DNA of 64,000 nt from RGIG3009 sp045578425 (GTDB taxonomy: Bacteria; Bacillota; Clostridia; Oscillospirales; Acutalibacteraceae), in NCBI GenBank assembly GCA_045578425.1, contig JAZNKF010000023.1:1-64000 (forward strand), read 5' to 3'. Below are positions 34,858-44,097 of this stretch, piece after piece (positions within the stretch are counted from its first letter, which is position 1; each line of letters opens with the position of its first letter). A model generated the notes under the pieces. The model saw only the letters and a list, made by a program, of their open reading frames with translations. It was not told the DNA's origin and did not search any database. The position numbers and the translations under genes are program-made.

Positions 34858-36213
34858 ATGAAACAAATGCTCAAAAAACTATCTTCCTCACAAATTATTT
34901 TATTGAGTTTCCTTTTTGTGATTCTGGTGGGAACGTTGTTACTTTGCTTGCCCATCAGTACCAAAACAGGAGCGTCTGTTCCTTTTTCTACTGCTTTGTT
35001 CACTGCGACCACCTCTACGTGCGTAACCGGATTGGTAGTGGTTCCTACGGTGTCATGGAGTTATTTTGGTCAGGCAGTTATATTGTTACTCATTCAAATC
35101 GGCGGATTAGGCGTAGTGACTATTCTGTCAGCTCTTTTTATTGCTTTGCATAAGACAATCGGTTTAGGTAACCGCTTGCTATTGCAAGATGCCTTTAATC
35201 TAAATACGTTGTCGGGACTTGTCAATTTTGTCAAAAAAGTCTTTTTGGGAACTTTTTTGGTAGAAGGAGTCGGTGCACTGCTGTATATGACGGTTTTTGT
35301 CCCTGAATTTGGAGCAAAAGGCATTTGGATATCGATTTTCAATGCCGTTTCGGCTTTTTGTAACGCAGGCATGGATATTATCGGTGAGAACAGTTTGAAT
35401 AATTATGTGGGAAATGGATTGATTAATTTTGTTACTATGTCGCTTATTGTTCTTGGCGGCTTGGGGTATATTGTTTGGTGGGATATCTTGCGTGCCTCAA
35501 AATGCGCTGTGAAGAACAAAACGGGAATGTGGCGCAATTTAACACTGCACAGCAAACTGGTGATAACTACAACAGCCTTTTTACTTGCCTTAGGTACCGT
35601 TTGCTTTTTGGGATTTGAATATCACAATCCTAAAACAATAGCAAATATGAGTTTTTCGGAAAAACTTTTAGCGTCTCTTTTTCAATCGGTAACCACCAGA
35701 ACAGCAGGTTTCACGACATTACCACAAGAAAATCTTACCACGTCTTCATCACTTTTGTCGATAATACTCATGTTTATCGGCGGCTCTCCTGTCGGTACGG
35801 CAGGCGGTGCCAAAACCATAACGGTTGCTGTGCTGTTTCTTGCCACGCTTTCCACGATAAAAGGAAAAAACGATGTTTGCATATTTAATCGTGCTATTGC
35901 AAAAAGCACGATTAGCAAATGCGTTTGTATAGTATTTATTTCTCTGTCCATTGCCCTTACTTCCACTATTTTGCTTTCACTTACCACAAACCGACCGCTG
36001 GTGGATATCCTATACGAAATTTTCAGTGCTACCGGCACAGTGGGATTGACCAGAAACTTAACACCGTTTTTGAATCTCGCAGGAAGATATATTGTGATTG
36101 CCACTATGTTTTTTGGCAGAGTAGGACCGATAGCGTTAGCAGTATCGTTCTATATGAAAAAGCAAAATACCAATTTGATTAAAGAACCTACGGAAGAAAT
36201 CAGTGTAGGGTAG
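34858..36213 (+). CDS. ktrB: KtrB-type potassium (Na+-coupled) uptake channel
   Basis: 451 residues with four pore-loop repeats (ATTSTCVTGLVVV, NAVSAFCNAGMD, SVTTRTAGFTTL, SATGTVGLTRNL) and about eight membrane helices. Its length and motifs fit KtrB/NtpJ better than TrkH. It imports K+, usually with Na+ dependence, gated by a KtrA ring. ktrA follows after 27 bases and the V-type ATPase operon begins just after that. In Enterococcus hirae the KtrB homologue NtpJ is the last gene of the Na+-ATPase operon, so the link may be functional. Confidence 0.93.
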   Translation: MKQMLKKLSSSQIILLSFLFVILVGTLLLCLPISTKTGASVPFSTALFTATTSTCVTGLVVVPTVSWSYFGQAVILLLIQIGGLGVVTILSALFIALHKTIGLGNRLLLQDAFNLNTLSGLVNFVKKVFLGTFLVEGVGALLYMTVFVPEFGAKGIWISIFNAVSAFCNAGMDIIGENSLNNYVGNGLINFVTMSLIVLGGLGYIVWWDILRASKCAVKNKTGMWRNLTLHSKLVITTTAFLLALGTVCFLGFEYHNPKTIANMSFSEKLLASLFQSVTTRTAGFTTLPQENLTTSSSLLSIILMFIGGSPVGTAGGAKTITVAVLFLATLSTIKGKNDVCIFNRAIAKSTISKCVCIVFISLSIALTSTILLSLTTNRPLVDILYEIFSATGTVGLTRNLTPFLNLAGRYIVIATMFFGRVGPIALAVSFYMKKQNTNLIKEPTEEISVG

Positions 36214-36240
36214 AATGAAATACTTCAAAGGGTGATATTT

Positions 36241-36888
36241 ATGAAAAAATCATACGCTGTTTTTGGTTTAGGACGATACGGAACAACCATCGTACAAGAA
36301 TTGCTGAAAAACGGAGCCGAGGTCTTGGCAGTGGATGTTGAAGAGGAAATTGTCGAGCAGGCTAAAAACAGTATTCCCGTTTGTAAATGTGCAGATGTTA
36401 CCAATATTGAAGTTCTTACACAGTTGGGTATTGCCAATATCGATACGGTAATTATTACCATGGCTAACCATTTGGAAGAAAGCGTAATGGCTGTCATGCT
36501 TTGTAAAGAGTTGGGTGTTCCTACCGTAATTGTGAAAGCTGCAACGGAGTTTAATAAGAAAATTCTGCTGAAAGTCGGTGCTGACAGGGTAGTAATTCCC
36601 GAAAATGAATCCGGTATTCGTTTGGCAAAAGAGGTGCTCCATTCCGGTTTTATCGATATTGTGGATATTTCCAACAAAATTTCCATGGTCGAATTAGAAG
36701 TACATGATAATTGGGTGGGAAAAAACCTAATTGAATTGAATTTGCGTAAAAAATATGCTATCAACGTGGTGGCTATCAAAACAGGAGATGAAGTGATCCT
36801 TTCGATTGACCCTGCTATGCCCCTGACAAAAGAGATGCTTCTGTTGGTAATTGCCGATGTATCTCAAATCAGTAAATTGATGAAATAA
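36241..36888 (+). CDS. ktrA: KtrA-type RCK regulator of potassium uptake
   Basis: 215 residues, half the size of TrkA, with one Rossmann domain (VFGLGRYGTTIVQEL, residues ~6-20, GxGxxG) and one RCK-C domain. KtrA octamers bind ATP/ADP or c-di-AMP and open KtrB. I use the ATG at 36241, eight bases after AAAGGG; a GTG three codons upstream is also in frame. Only 26 bases separate it from the first ATPase gene, so the two units may share a transcript. Confidence 0.93.
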   Translation: MKKSYAVFGLGRYGTTIVQELLKNGAEVLAVDVEEEIVEQAKNSIPVCKCADVTNIEVLTQLGIANIDTVIITMANHLEESVMAVMLCKELGVPTVIVKAATEFNKKILLKVGADRVVIPENESGIRLAKEVLHSGFIDIVDISNKISMVELEVHDNWVGKNLIELNLRKKYAINVVAIKTGDEVILSIDPAMPLTKEMLLLVIADVSQISKLMK

Positions 36889-36914
36889 TATATTATAAAG
36901 AACGGAGATTGTTT

Positions 36915-37475
36915 ATGGAAATGCAAATTAACGACTTAGTTGCTGCTATCAAAAAAGACGGTGTGGAAGCGGCACAAGCAGAAGCGGAAAAAATACTGAC
37001 CGAAGCAAATAAAAAAGCTGCCGGAATCCTTGCCGAGGCAAAACAAGAGGCGGAGAACATCGTAAAAAAGGCCGAAGAGAAAGCGGAGATTCTAAAAGAG
37101 AGTGTTAAAACAACAGCCGAACACGCCAAGCGCGATGCCATGCTCTCTTTCAAAAAATCGGTGCAAACCGAATTTGAACGATTGCTGGAACAAAACGTTG
37201 AAAAAACGGTCAATGCCGATGTTTTGGCACATTTGCTAACAGCGGCTGTCAGCAACGACGATCCCGCTCTTTATGTAGCGGAAGTGGCACAAGTTACCGA
37301 AGAATTAAAAGGTGAACTTTCTCAAAAATTACGGGAAGGTCTTGAAATAAAAGCTAATCCCGCTGTTCGTGTGGGATTCAAATTAACTGCCAAAGACGGT
37401 TCAGGGTATTTTGATTGTTCGGACGAGGAACTGCAAGCAGCACTGGCTCCGTTTTTCCCCGAATTCATTCTCTAA
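36915..37475 (+). CDS. atpE: V/A-type ATP synthase subunit E (peripheral stalk)
   Basis: 186 residues. The first ~100 are an Ala/Glu/Lys-rich coiled coil (AEKILTEANKKAAGILAEAKQEAENI), and the C-terminal part is globular, as in the V/A-ATPase stator subunit E. It holds the A3B3 head against rotation. Sequence identity is low in this family, so the call leans on the coiled coil and on its place as first gene of the ATPase operon. The ATG at 36915 follows ACGGAGA. Confidence 0.85.
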   Translation: MEMQINDLVAAIKKDGVEAAQAEAEKILTEANKKAAGILAEAKQEAENIVKKAEEKAEILKESVKTTAEHAKRDAMLSFKKSVQTEFERLLEQNVEKTVNADVLAHLLTAAVSNDDPALYVAEVAQVTEELKGELSQKLREGLEIKANPAVRVGFKLTAKDGSGYFDCSDEELQAALAPFFPEFIL

Positions 37476-37489
37476 GAAAGGGACTGAAT

Positions 37490-38017
37490 ATGGCCTATTA
37501 TTATTTAATTTCAAGTTTGCCGATGCTCAAATCGGATGGCGATATGCCCTTCTCTTACGAGCAGTTTTTGCAGACTTGTCGCGGTGCTTTAAACGATACA
37601 ACGTATATGCTTTTGGAAAAGCTGACCCTTTCTTCCAACGAAGGTCCCTGTGTTTCGGAATGGTCGCAGTTTTATACCATGTTTAAAGAAGAACTGACAT
37701 TCCAACGGAATATACGCTTGGGAAATAAAGTGCCCCCTCCAAGTGACAGAGATGAGAGTATATCAAAAATTATTTCCACGGCAATGAATCACAAAAACCC
37801 TTTGATTGCCGAGGAAATGTTACTCGCCTTGCAATTTGAAAAATTAGATGCATTGATTGGGTTACATTATTTTGACGAATATGCCTTGATTGGTTATGCC
37901 CTAAAATTAAAATTGTTGGAAAGAAAAACCGTGTTTAACAAGCAAGAAGGAAAGACGGAGTTTAGTAACATCGTCGGCAAGTTAGAACAACAAATTCTAA
38001 ACATGGAGCAGGAGTGA
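37490..38017 (+). CDS. DUF2764-family V-type ATPase operon protein
   Basis: 175 residues starting MAYYYLISSLPML, typical of DUF2764 proteins that sit second in the V-ATPase operons of Chlamydia, Borrelia/Treponema and Bacteroidetes. It is mostly helical. It probably does the job of the missing subunit C (central-stalk socket), which is an inference from operon content. The ATG at 37490 follows AAAGGGA. It ends four bases before atpA. Confidence 0.82.
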   Translation: MAYYYLISSLPMLKSDGDMPFSYEQFLQTCRGALNDTTYMLLEKLTLSSNEGPCVSEWSQFYTMFKEELTFQRNIRLGNKVPPPSDRDESISKIISTAMNHKNPLIAEEMLLALQFEKLDALIGLHYFDEYALIGYALKLKLLERKTVFNKQEGKTEFSNIVGKLEQQILNMEQE

Positions 38018-38021
38018 AATC

Positions 38022-39752
38022 ATGGAATATGCAAGCGGAAAGGTAACCGGTGTTAACGGAAACTTAACATCGGTAAAAATCGACGGTTCCATCAAAAAGA
38101 ACGAAGTCGGTTTTATACAAGTCGGTGATAAACGCCTCAAAGGTGAAGTCATTCGTATAAGCGACGGCATTGCCGATATGCAAATATATGAGATGACCGA
38201 GGGAATCAAAGTAGGGGATACGGTCGAATTTACAGGCGAACTTATGAGCGTGGAATTAGGCCCCGGTTTGCTCACGCAAATTTACGACGGACTTCAAAAT
38301 CCGTTGCCCGACCTTGCTGAAAAATGCGGCTATTTTTTGGAACGTGGTGAATACTTGAATCCCATTCCCGACAAAGACTGGGAATTCACCCCCAAAGTTT
38401 CGGTGGGGGATATTGTTCGTCCGGCAGATGCTATCGGCACGGTGCCGGAAGGCATTTTTCAGCACGAAATTATGGTGCCGTTTGATTTGTCGGATGAGGA
38501 TTGGACGGTAGAATCCATTGTTCCCAAAGGTGTATATAACGTTCGCAGTGAAATTGCGGTTATTAAAGACCGCAAAGGTAACAAAAAAACCTTGTCCATG
38601 GTGTTTTCTTGGCCCATCAAAAAACCGATTACTTGTTACGAACAACGTTTGAAACCCGATGAAACGTTGATTACTCAAATCCGCTGTATCGACACGTTTT
38701 TACCGGTAGCCAAAGGCGGAACGTTTTGTGTTCCCGGTCCGTTTGGCGCAGGTAAAACCGTTCTCCAACACATGGAAGCCAAAAATGCCGATGTAGATAT
38801 TGTGATTATCACCGCCTGCGGTGAGCGCGCCGGCGAAGTGGTGGAGGTTTTACAAGAATTTCCTGAACTTACCGACCCAAGAACGGGTAAATCGCTGATG
38901 GAACGCACGATCATCGTTTGTAACACATCTTCCATGCCGGTGGCTTCCCGTGAAGCTTCGGTGTATACGGGTATTACGTTGGCGGAATATTTCCGACAAA
39001 TGGGACTTTCGGTTTTAATGCTTGCCGACTCCACTTCGCGTTGGGCACAAGCCATGCGTGAAATGAGCGGCCGGTTGGAAGAAATCCCCGGTGACGAAGC
39101 ATTCCCGGCATATTTGGAATCGGTAATTGCCTCCTTTTATGAACGTGCCGGTAAAGTGAGATTGCGCGACGGCAGAACGGCATCGGTAACCATTGGCGGC
39201 ACGGTTTCGCCGGCCGGCGGTAACTTTGAAGAACCGGTTACCCAAGCTACGCTCAAAGTGGTCGGCGCTTTTCACGGTCTTTCTCGCGAACGTTCGGATG
39301 CCAGAAAATATCCGGCTATCCACCCCATTGATTCGTGGTCAAAATACAGCAGTATTGTTGATGACAACAAAGTGAACAAAGCAAGAGAAATACTGAACCG
39401 AAGTATCGAGATTAACCAAATGATGATGGTTATCGGCGAAGAGGGCACCTCGGCAGAAGATTATACGCTTTACCAAAAAGGTGAGTTGCTGGATGCAGCC
39501 TATCTGCAACAAAATTCCTTTGACCCGGTGGATGCCGCTTGCGAGCCTGAACGCCAAATACGTGAATTTGCCGTTATGTATGATATTCTCACGCAAAACT
39601 ACATCATTGAAGAGAAAAATGAAATACGTATGTTCTTTAATGAATTGCGTCAAAAACTGCTTGATTGGCATACCATACCGTTCCGTACGGAAGAATTTGA
39701 TGAAAAAGAAAACGAAATCAAACAGTTTTATTTGTCCAAATCCGGCAATTAG
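38022..39752 (+). CDS. atpA: V/A-type ATP synthase catalytic subunit A
   Basis: 576 residues. Walker A GPFGAGKT is at 239-246, then MREMSGRLEEIPGDEAFPAYL and GGNFEEPVTQ, all diagnostic of the catalytic subunit with its long non-homologous insert (residues ~115-190). It hydrolyses or makes ATP at the A-B interfaces. RBS AGGAGTG; ten bases upstream of atpB. Confidence 0.97.
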   Translation: MEYASGKVTGVNGNLTSVKIDGSIKKNEVGFIQVGDKRLKGEVIRISDGIADMQIYEMTEGIKVGDTVEFTGELMSVELGPGLLTQIYDGLQNPLPDLAEKCGYFLERGEYLNPIPDKDWEFTPKVSVGDIVRPADAIGTVPEGIFQHEIMVPFDLSDEDWTVESIVPKGVYNVRSEIAVIKDRKGNKKTLSMVFSWPIKKPITCYEQRLKPDETLITQIRCIDTFLPVAKGGTFCVPGPFGAGKTVLQHMEAKNADVDIVIITACGERAGEVVEVLQEFPELTDPRTGKSLMERTIIVCNTSSMPVASREASVYTGITLAEYFRQMGLSVLMLADSTSRWAQAMREMSGRLEEIPGDEAFPAYLESVIASFYERAGKVRLRDGRTASVTIGGTVSPAGGNFEEPVTQATLKVVGAFHGLSRERSDARKYPAIHPIDSWSKYSSIVDDNKVNKAREILNRSIEINQMMMVIGEEGTSAEDYTLYQKGELLDAAYLQQNSFDPVDAACEPERQIREFAVMYDILTQNYIIEEKNEIRMFFNELRQKLLDWHTIPFRTEEFDEKENEIKQFYLSKSGN

Positions 39753-39762
39753 GAGGTAAACC

Positions 39763-41058
39763 ATGCAAAAGATTTATACAAAAATTGAATCCATTGTCGG
39801 TAACGTGGTAACCGTTCAGGCGACCGGTGTTCGTAACGGGGATTTGGCGCTTGTCGGTAAAAGCTATGCCAATGTTATCAAACTGGATAACGATAAGGTG
39901 TATTTGCAGGTGTTTGCCGGTACGCAGGGCATCAGTACCACCGATTCGGTAAAATTTCTTAACCGACCGATGATGGTCTCATATTCCGACCATCTTTTGG
40001 GTAGGGTTTTTAACGGCACGGGGATTCCGCGTGACAATGGTCCTGCCCTTACCGAAAACATGATCCCCATTGGCGGACCGTCGGTTAACCCCGCCAAAAG
40101 GGTGGTCCCCAAAACGATGATTCGCACGGGTATTCCGATGATTGATGTGTTTAACACGTTGGTAGAAAGTCAAAAACTTCCCATTTTTTCCTCTTCGGGT
40201 GAACCGTATAACGAACTGTTGGCTCGCATTGCCATGCAAACCGAAGTGGATGTGATTGTCCTCGGCGGTATGGGACTCAAATATGATGACTACCTCTTTT
40301 TCAAAGACACCTTGGAAAAAAGCGGTGCTATGGGAAGAACGGTTATGTTCATTCATACGGCATCCGACCCGACGGTAGAATGTACGCTTGTTCCGGACAT
40401 GTCCTTGGCGGTTGCCGAACGATTTGCTTTGGATGGCAAAAAAGTGCTGGTGTTGTTGACCGATATGACCAACTATGCCGACGCTCAAAAGGAAACGGCA
40501 ATCACCATGGAACAAGTACCGTCCAACCGCGGTTACCCCGGTGATTTGTATAGCTGCCTTGCGGCACGTTACGAAAAAGCGGTTGCTTTTGATGGCTTGG
40601 GTTCTGTTACCGTTTTAGGTGTTACCACCATGCCGGGTGACGATGTCACTCACCCTGTACCCGATAATACGGGTTACATTACGGAAGGGCAGTATTATCT
40701 CAAAAACGGAAGGATTGAGCCGTTTGGTTCGCTTTCCCGTTTAAAGCAAAATGTCAACGGCAAAACGCGTGATGACCACCGCGCTTTAATGGACTGTATG
40801 ATAAAACTTTACAGTGCCTACAAGGAAAGCCTTGAGAAAAAATCCATGGGCTTTTTGATGAGCGAATGGGATGAAAAACTGCTCAAATACGGTGAGTTGT
40901 TCGAAACCAAACTCATGGACTTGCAAGTGAATATCTCGTTGGAAGAAGCACTGGATTTGGGTTGGGAAATTTTAGCCGATTGCTTTTTGCCGAACGAAAC
41001 GGGTCTCAAAACCAGTCTTTTGCAGGAACGTTGGCCGAACAAAACGGCTGTCAGTTAA
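39763..41058 (+). CDS. atpB: V/A-type ATP synthase regulatory subunit B
   Basis: 431 residues. It is homologous to A but has no Walker A; the matching loop reads PIFSSSGEPYNELLARIA, as expected for the non-catalytic subunit. PSNRGYPGDLYS and GSVTVLGVTTMPGDD are further B-type motifs. It alternates with A in the hexameric head. AGGAGG precedes the ATG. Confidence 0.97.
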   Translation: MQKIYTKIESIVGNVVTVQATGVRNGDLALVGKSYANVIKLDNDKVYLQVFAGTQGISTTDSVKFLNRPMMVSYSDHLLGRVFNGTGIPRDNGPALTENMIPIGGPSVNPAKRVVPKTMIRTGIPMIDVFNTLVESQKLPIFSSSGEPYNELLARIAMQTEVDVIVLGGMGLKYDDYLFFKDTLEKSGAMGRTVMFIHTASDPTVECTLVPDMSLAVAERFALDGKKVLVLLTDMTNYADAQKETAITMEQVPSNRGYPGDLYSCLAARYEKAVAFDGLGSVTVLGVTTMPGDDVTHPVPDNTGYITEGQYYLKNGRIEPFGSLSRLKQNVNGKTRDDHRALMDCMIKLYSAYKESLEKKSMGFLMSEWDEKLLKYGELFETKLMDLQVNISLEEALDLGWEILADCFLPNETGLKTSLLQERWPNKTAVS

Positions 41059-41070
41059 CGGGTGAACAGT

Positions 41071-41688
41071 ATGGCATCTGTTAAATTAACAAAAAACGAA
41101 CTCAAAAAACAAAAAGATAATCTCAAACGCTTTCAGCGTTATTTGCCGACTTTGCAACTCAAAAAACAACAACTCCAAACGGTCATCATGCAAGTGGAAG
41201 CGGAATTCGAACAAAAGCAAAAGGAATATGCGGCGGTGGTTAACGGCTTAGATGATTGGGTGGCTGTTTTTTCGGAAAATCAGTTATTCTCTGAAAACCA
41301 AAAAATAGAAAATTTGGTAAAACCCGATACAGCGGTTTGCAGCAAAAACAACATTGCCGGCGTCATTGTTCCGGTTTTTCAAGAACTTACTTTCAAAGAA
41401 ATTTCTTACGACGTTGCAGAGTATCCCTTGTGGGTAGATGAAGCACTGGTCCGCATGCGTGAAATTTCCAAATTGAATGTCTTGTTGCAGACGTTAAAAA
41501 AGCAACAAGAGTTATTAAACCGAGAATTGCGTCTTACCTCGCAGCGGGTTAATTTGTTTGAAAAAATCAAAATTCCCGAAGCAAAAGAAAATATCCGTAT
41601 AATTGAAATTTACCTTGGTGACCAACAAACCAGTGCGGTTGTACGCGGCAAAATTGCTAAAAGCAAAAGGCAGGTGACTACAACATGA
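41071..41688 (+). CDS. atpD: V/A-type ATP synthase subunit D (central rotor shaft)
   Basis: 205 residues. It begins ASVKLTKNELKKQKDNLKRF, has a long N-terminal helix and a C-terminal helix (LRLTSQRVNLFEKIKIPEAKENI), the antiparallel coiled-coil layout of the rotor axle; RVNLFE is its conserved mark. A GTG nine bases upstream is possible, but the ATG sits at a sensible distance from GGTGA. It overlaps atpI by four bases. Confidence 0.92.
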   Translation: MASVKLTKNELKKQKDNLKRFQRYLPTLQLKKQQLQTVIMQVEAEFEQKQKEYAAVVNGLDDWVAVFSENQLFSENQKIENLVKPDTAVCSKNNIAGVIVPVFQELTFKEISYDVAEYPLWVDEALVRMREISKLNVLLQTLKKQQELLNRELRLTSQRVNLFEKIKIPEAKENIRIIEIYLGDQQTSAVVRGKIAKSKRQVTTT

Positions 41689-43508
41689 TTGAAAAAATGA
41701 AATCGATTTGTGTTGTGGCTCAGCAATCTCGAAAAGAGGAAATGCTTACCAGTCTTCGCGATTTAGGAATTTTGCATATTTCCGAAAAGAAAACGGCTGA
41801 CCCGGTTTTCCTTGAACGATTTTCTACTCTTTCCAAGCTTTTATTGGAACTAAAAAACTATATCACACAAGAAAATAATGAACCGATTGCTTTGGATGAA
41901 GATGAGTTCGAAACCATGTATCAAAACACCGTTTTAGCCTTGGAAAGAAAGAACACACTTCTGACCAAACGAACAGAACTCTTACTCGAATCTGAAAAGT
42001 TAAAACCATGGGGTGACTTTGACTCTTCCGCTATTCAAGAACTTTCAAAAAAGGTAGAACTTCATTTTTACCGACTGGATAAGAAAGAATATAAATCCCT
42101 TGTCGCGGATAAAGCATATTCTTTTATTCGATTGTCACCGGCAGATAAAATGGAAACGGTGGCGGTACTGGGTAAATTGAATGATTCGTACAACGGTATT
42201 GAGTTTGTTATTCCCGAAAAAGGCCCTGTTCAGTTGCAACATGAGTTAGAAGTCTGTGAAAAAGAGCTTACGGAATGTGAAGCAATCCTCACGCAATCCG
42301 CCAAACATTTGCAAAACTACTCGGTGCAATTACTCAAAACGCAAAACGATATGGAGTATTCTTCTGTCAGCGAAACACTCAACACAGAAGATTCACTGAT
42401 TTGGCTTAGCGGCTATATTCCTGCCACTGAAGAAGAAACTTTTTCGGCTGTTGCCAAAGAAAAAAGTTGGGCATGGACGGTTAGCGATATCCAAGATGAC
42501 GATGCCAATGTGCCTACCAAGATTCGTTACGGCAAATTAACAGGATTGATAAAGCCGGTGTTTGATATTTTGGGTGTCGTACCGGGATATAGGGAATACG
42601 ATATTTCCTTTTGGTTTTTGGCATTTTTTGCGTTGTTCTTTGCCATGATTATCGGCGACGCCGGGTACGGAACGTTGTTCTTGGCAGGCACCGTCATATT
42701 CCATGTCAAGGCGAAAAAAACGACGAATATTACTTTGTTGCTGTACCTGTTGTCGACGACAACCATTGTCTGGGGCGCACTTACGGGAACGTGGTTTGGC
42801 TTGGAAGACGCTATGAAAATCCCCGTGTTAAAATCACTGGTGCTGCCATCTTTGGCTAACTATCCGCAATATTTTTCGGTTTCGTCCTCCGCGGTGCAAA
42901 ACAATGTTATGAAGTTTTGTTTCAGTATCGGGGTTGTCCAATTAGCTTTGGCTTGTATTATGAATATTCGCCGAAAAGCTACCGAAAAAAATTTGAGTTG
43001 GATTGCTGATGTTGGATGGTTGGTTGCCATTTCTGCGTTGTATTTGGTAGTGCTCAATTTGGTTATTGGAGAAAGCATCAATTTTGGTATTGTTGCAACC
43101 TTTGTGATTGTCGGCTTTTTGCTGGTTGTTTTGTTCGGTGGAATGGCACCGGATAAAACGTTTTCGCAGGGCCTCAAAGCGGGACTTTCGGATGCCTTTA
43201 CCGTGTTTTTGAACACGATATCCGCCTTTGGTAACGTGATGAGTTATATTCGTTTGTTTGCGGTTGGTATGGCATCTCTTGCCATTGCCCAGAGTTTTAA
43301 CGATATGGCAGCCGGGTTTGACGGTGTTTTGGTTATCATCGGTGCCGTTATCATGGTGATTGGTCATCTGCTCAATATCGTTATGGGATTTTTGTCGGTA
43401 GTGGTTCACGGCGTGCGCCTTAACCTGTTGGAATTTTCAGGTCAATTGGGAATGGAATGGTCCGGTGTTGCGTATGAGCCATTTAAAAATTTAACAAATA
43501 AAAAATAA
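41685..43508 (+). CDS. atpI: V/A-type ATP synthase membrane subunit I (a-subunit)
   Basis: 607 residues. The N-terminal ~320 residues are a cytosolic coiled-coil arm. The C-terminal half holds about eight membrane helices, with FAMIIGDAGYGTLFLAG, FGNVMSYIRLFAVGMASLAIA (the Arg in SYIRLFAVG is the essential half-channel residue) and VVVHGVRLNLLEFS. It forms the ion path against the K ring. ATGA overlap with atpD. Confidence 0.95.
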   Translation: MIEKMKSICVVAQQSRKEEMLTSLRDLGILHISEKKTADPVFLERFSTLSKLLLELKNYITQENNEPIALDEDEFETMYQNTVLALERKNTLLTKRTELLLESEKLKPWGDFDSSAIQELSKKVELHFYRLDKKEYKSLVADKAYSFIRLSPADKMETVAVLGKLNDSYNGIEFVIPEKGPVQLQHELEVCEKELTECEAILTQSAKHLQNYSVQLLKTQNDMEYSSVSETLNTEDSLIWLSGYIPATEEETFSAVAKEKSWAWTVSDIQDDDANVPTKIRYGKLTGLIKPVFDILGVVPGYREYDISFWFLAFFALFFAMIIGDAGYGTLFLAGTVIFHVKAKKTTNITLLLYLLSTTTIVWGALTGTWFGLEDAMKIPVLKSLVLPSLANYPQYFSVSSSAVQNNVMKFCFSIGVVQLALACIMNIRRKATEKNLSWIADVGWLVAISALYLVVLNLVIGESINFGIVATFVIVGFLLVVLFGGMAPDKTFSQGLKAGLSDAFTVFLNTISAFGNVMSYIRLFAVGMASLAIAQSFNDMAAGFDGVLVIIGAVIMVIGHLLNIVMGFLSVVVHGVRLNLLEFSGQLGMEWSGVAYEPFKNLTNKK

Positions 43509-43520
43509 GGAGAGTATAGT

Positions 43521-43958
43521 ATGGGAATTCAATTTATTGGTATGGCATGTGCCTTGGGCTTTTCTGCCATCGGTTCAGCTTTTGGAGCGGGCTATGCCGC
43601 GTTGGCATCTGCCGGCGCTTGGAAAAAATGTTACGCAAACGGAAAACCGGCACCGTTTATGATGGTGGCATTTTCCGGCGCACCGCTGACACAGACGATT
43701 TACGGTTTCTTGTTGATGAACTTTATCCGCAGTGCGTTTGAAGCAGGTACCGCTTCTGCTATGCTGTGTATGTCGTTAGGTATCGTTTCTGGCATTGCCA
43801 TTGGTCTTTCGGCCTTGTTCCAAGGCAAAGTTGCCGCTGCCTCCGCTGACGCTCTCGGCGAAACGGGTAAGGGTACTGCAAACTATTTTATCGTCATCGG
43901 TATCGTGGAAACCGTCGCGCTCTTTACGTTGGTATTTAGCTTGTTGCTGTTACAATAA
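43521..43958 (+). CDS. atpK: V/A-type ATP synthase rotor ring subunit K
   Basis: 145 residues, four membrane helices (a duplicated hairpin). The ion site can be read as Thr57-Gln58 (APLTQTIYGF), Gln101 (FQGKVAAA) and Glu130 (GIVETVAL). These align with Thr64, Gln65, Gln110 and Glu139 of Enterococcus hirae NtpK, whose side chains ligate Na+. Only the second hairpin has the carboxylate, as in V-type K subunits. A Na+-specific ring is therefore predicted. AAGGAGAG precedes the ATG; a terminator follows. Confidence 0.94.
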   Translation: MGIQFIGMACALGFSAIGSAFGAGYAALASAGAWKKCYANGKPAPFMMVAFSGAPLTQTIYGFLLMNFIRSAFEAGTASAMLCMSLGIVSGIAIGLSALFQGKVAAASADALGETGKGTANYFIVIGIVETVALFTLVFSLLLLQ

Positions 43959-43977
43959 AAACACATATATAAATCAC

Positions 43978-44022
43978 AAAAAAGCGCCATGTTAGGCTCA
44001 AAGCCTAGCATGGCGCTTTTTA
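43978..44022 (+). terminator. terminator of the V-type ATPase operon
   Basis: About 20 base pairs, AAAAGCGCCATGTTAGGCT with AGCCTAGCATGGCGCTTTT (one G-T pair), then TTTATT. Confidence 0.92.
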
Positions 44023-44068
44023 TTGCCAAGGTTACAGAAGGCATATCTTAAGAACAAAGCGGTTGGTA

Positions 44069-44097
44069 TTGACTTATTATATATATTATAATATAAT
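44069..44097 (+). promoter_or_regulatory. promoter of the surface polysaccharide cluster
   Basis: TTGACT at 44069-44074 and TATAAT at 44092-44097, 17-base spacer inside an extremely AT-rich tract. A perfect palindrome TAGTATATACTA (44112-44123) lies just downstream of the expected start of transcription. The remaining ~140 bases before the first gene contain no clear ORF and form an unusually long leader. Confidence 0.7.
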
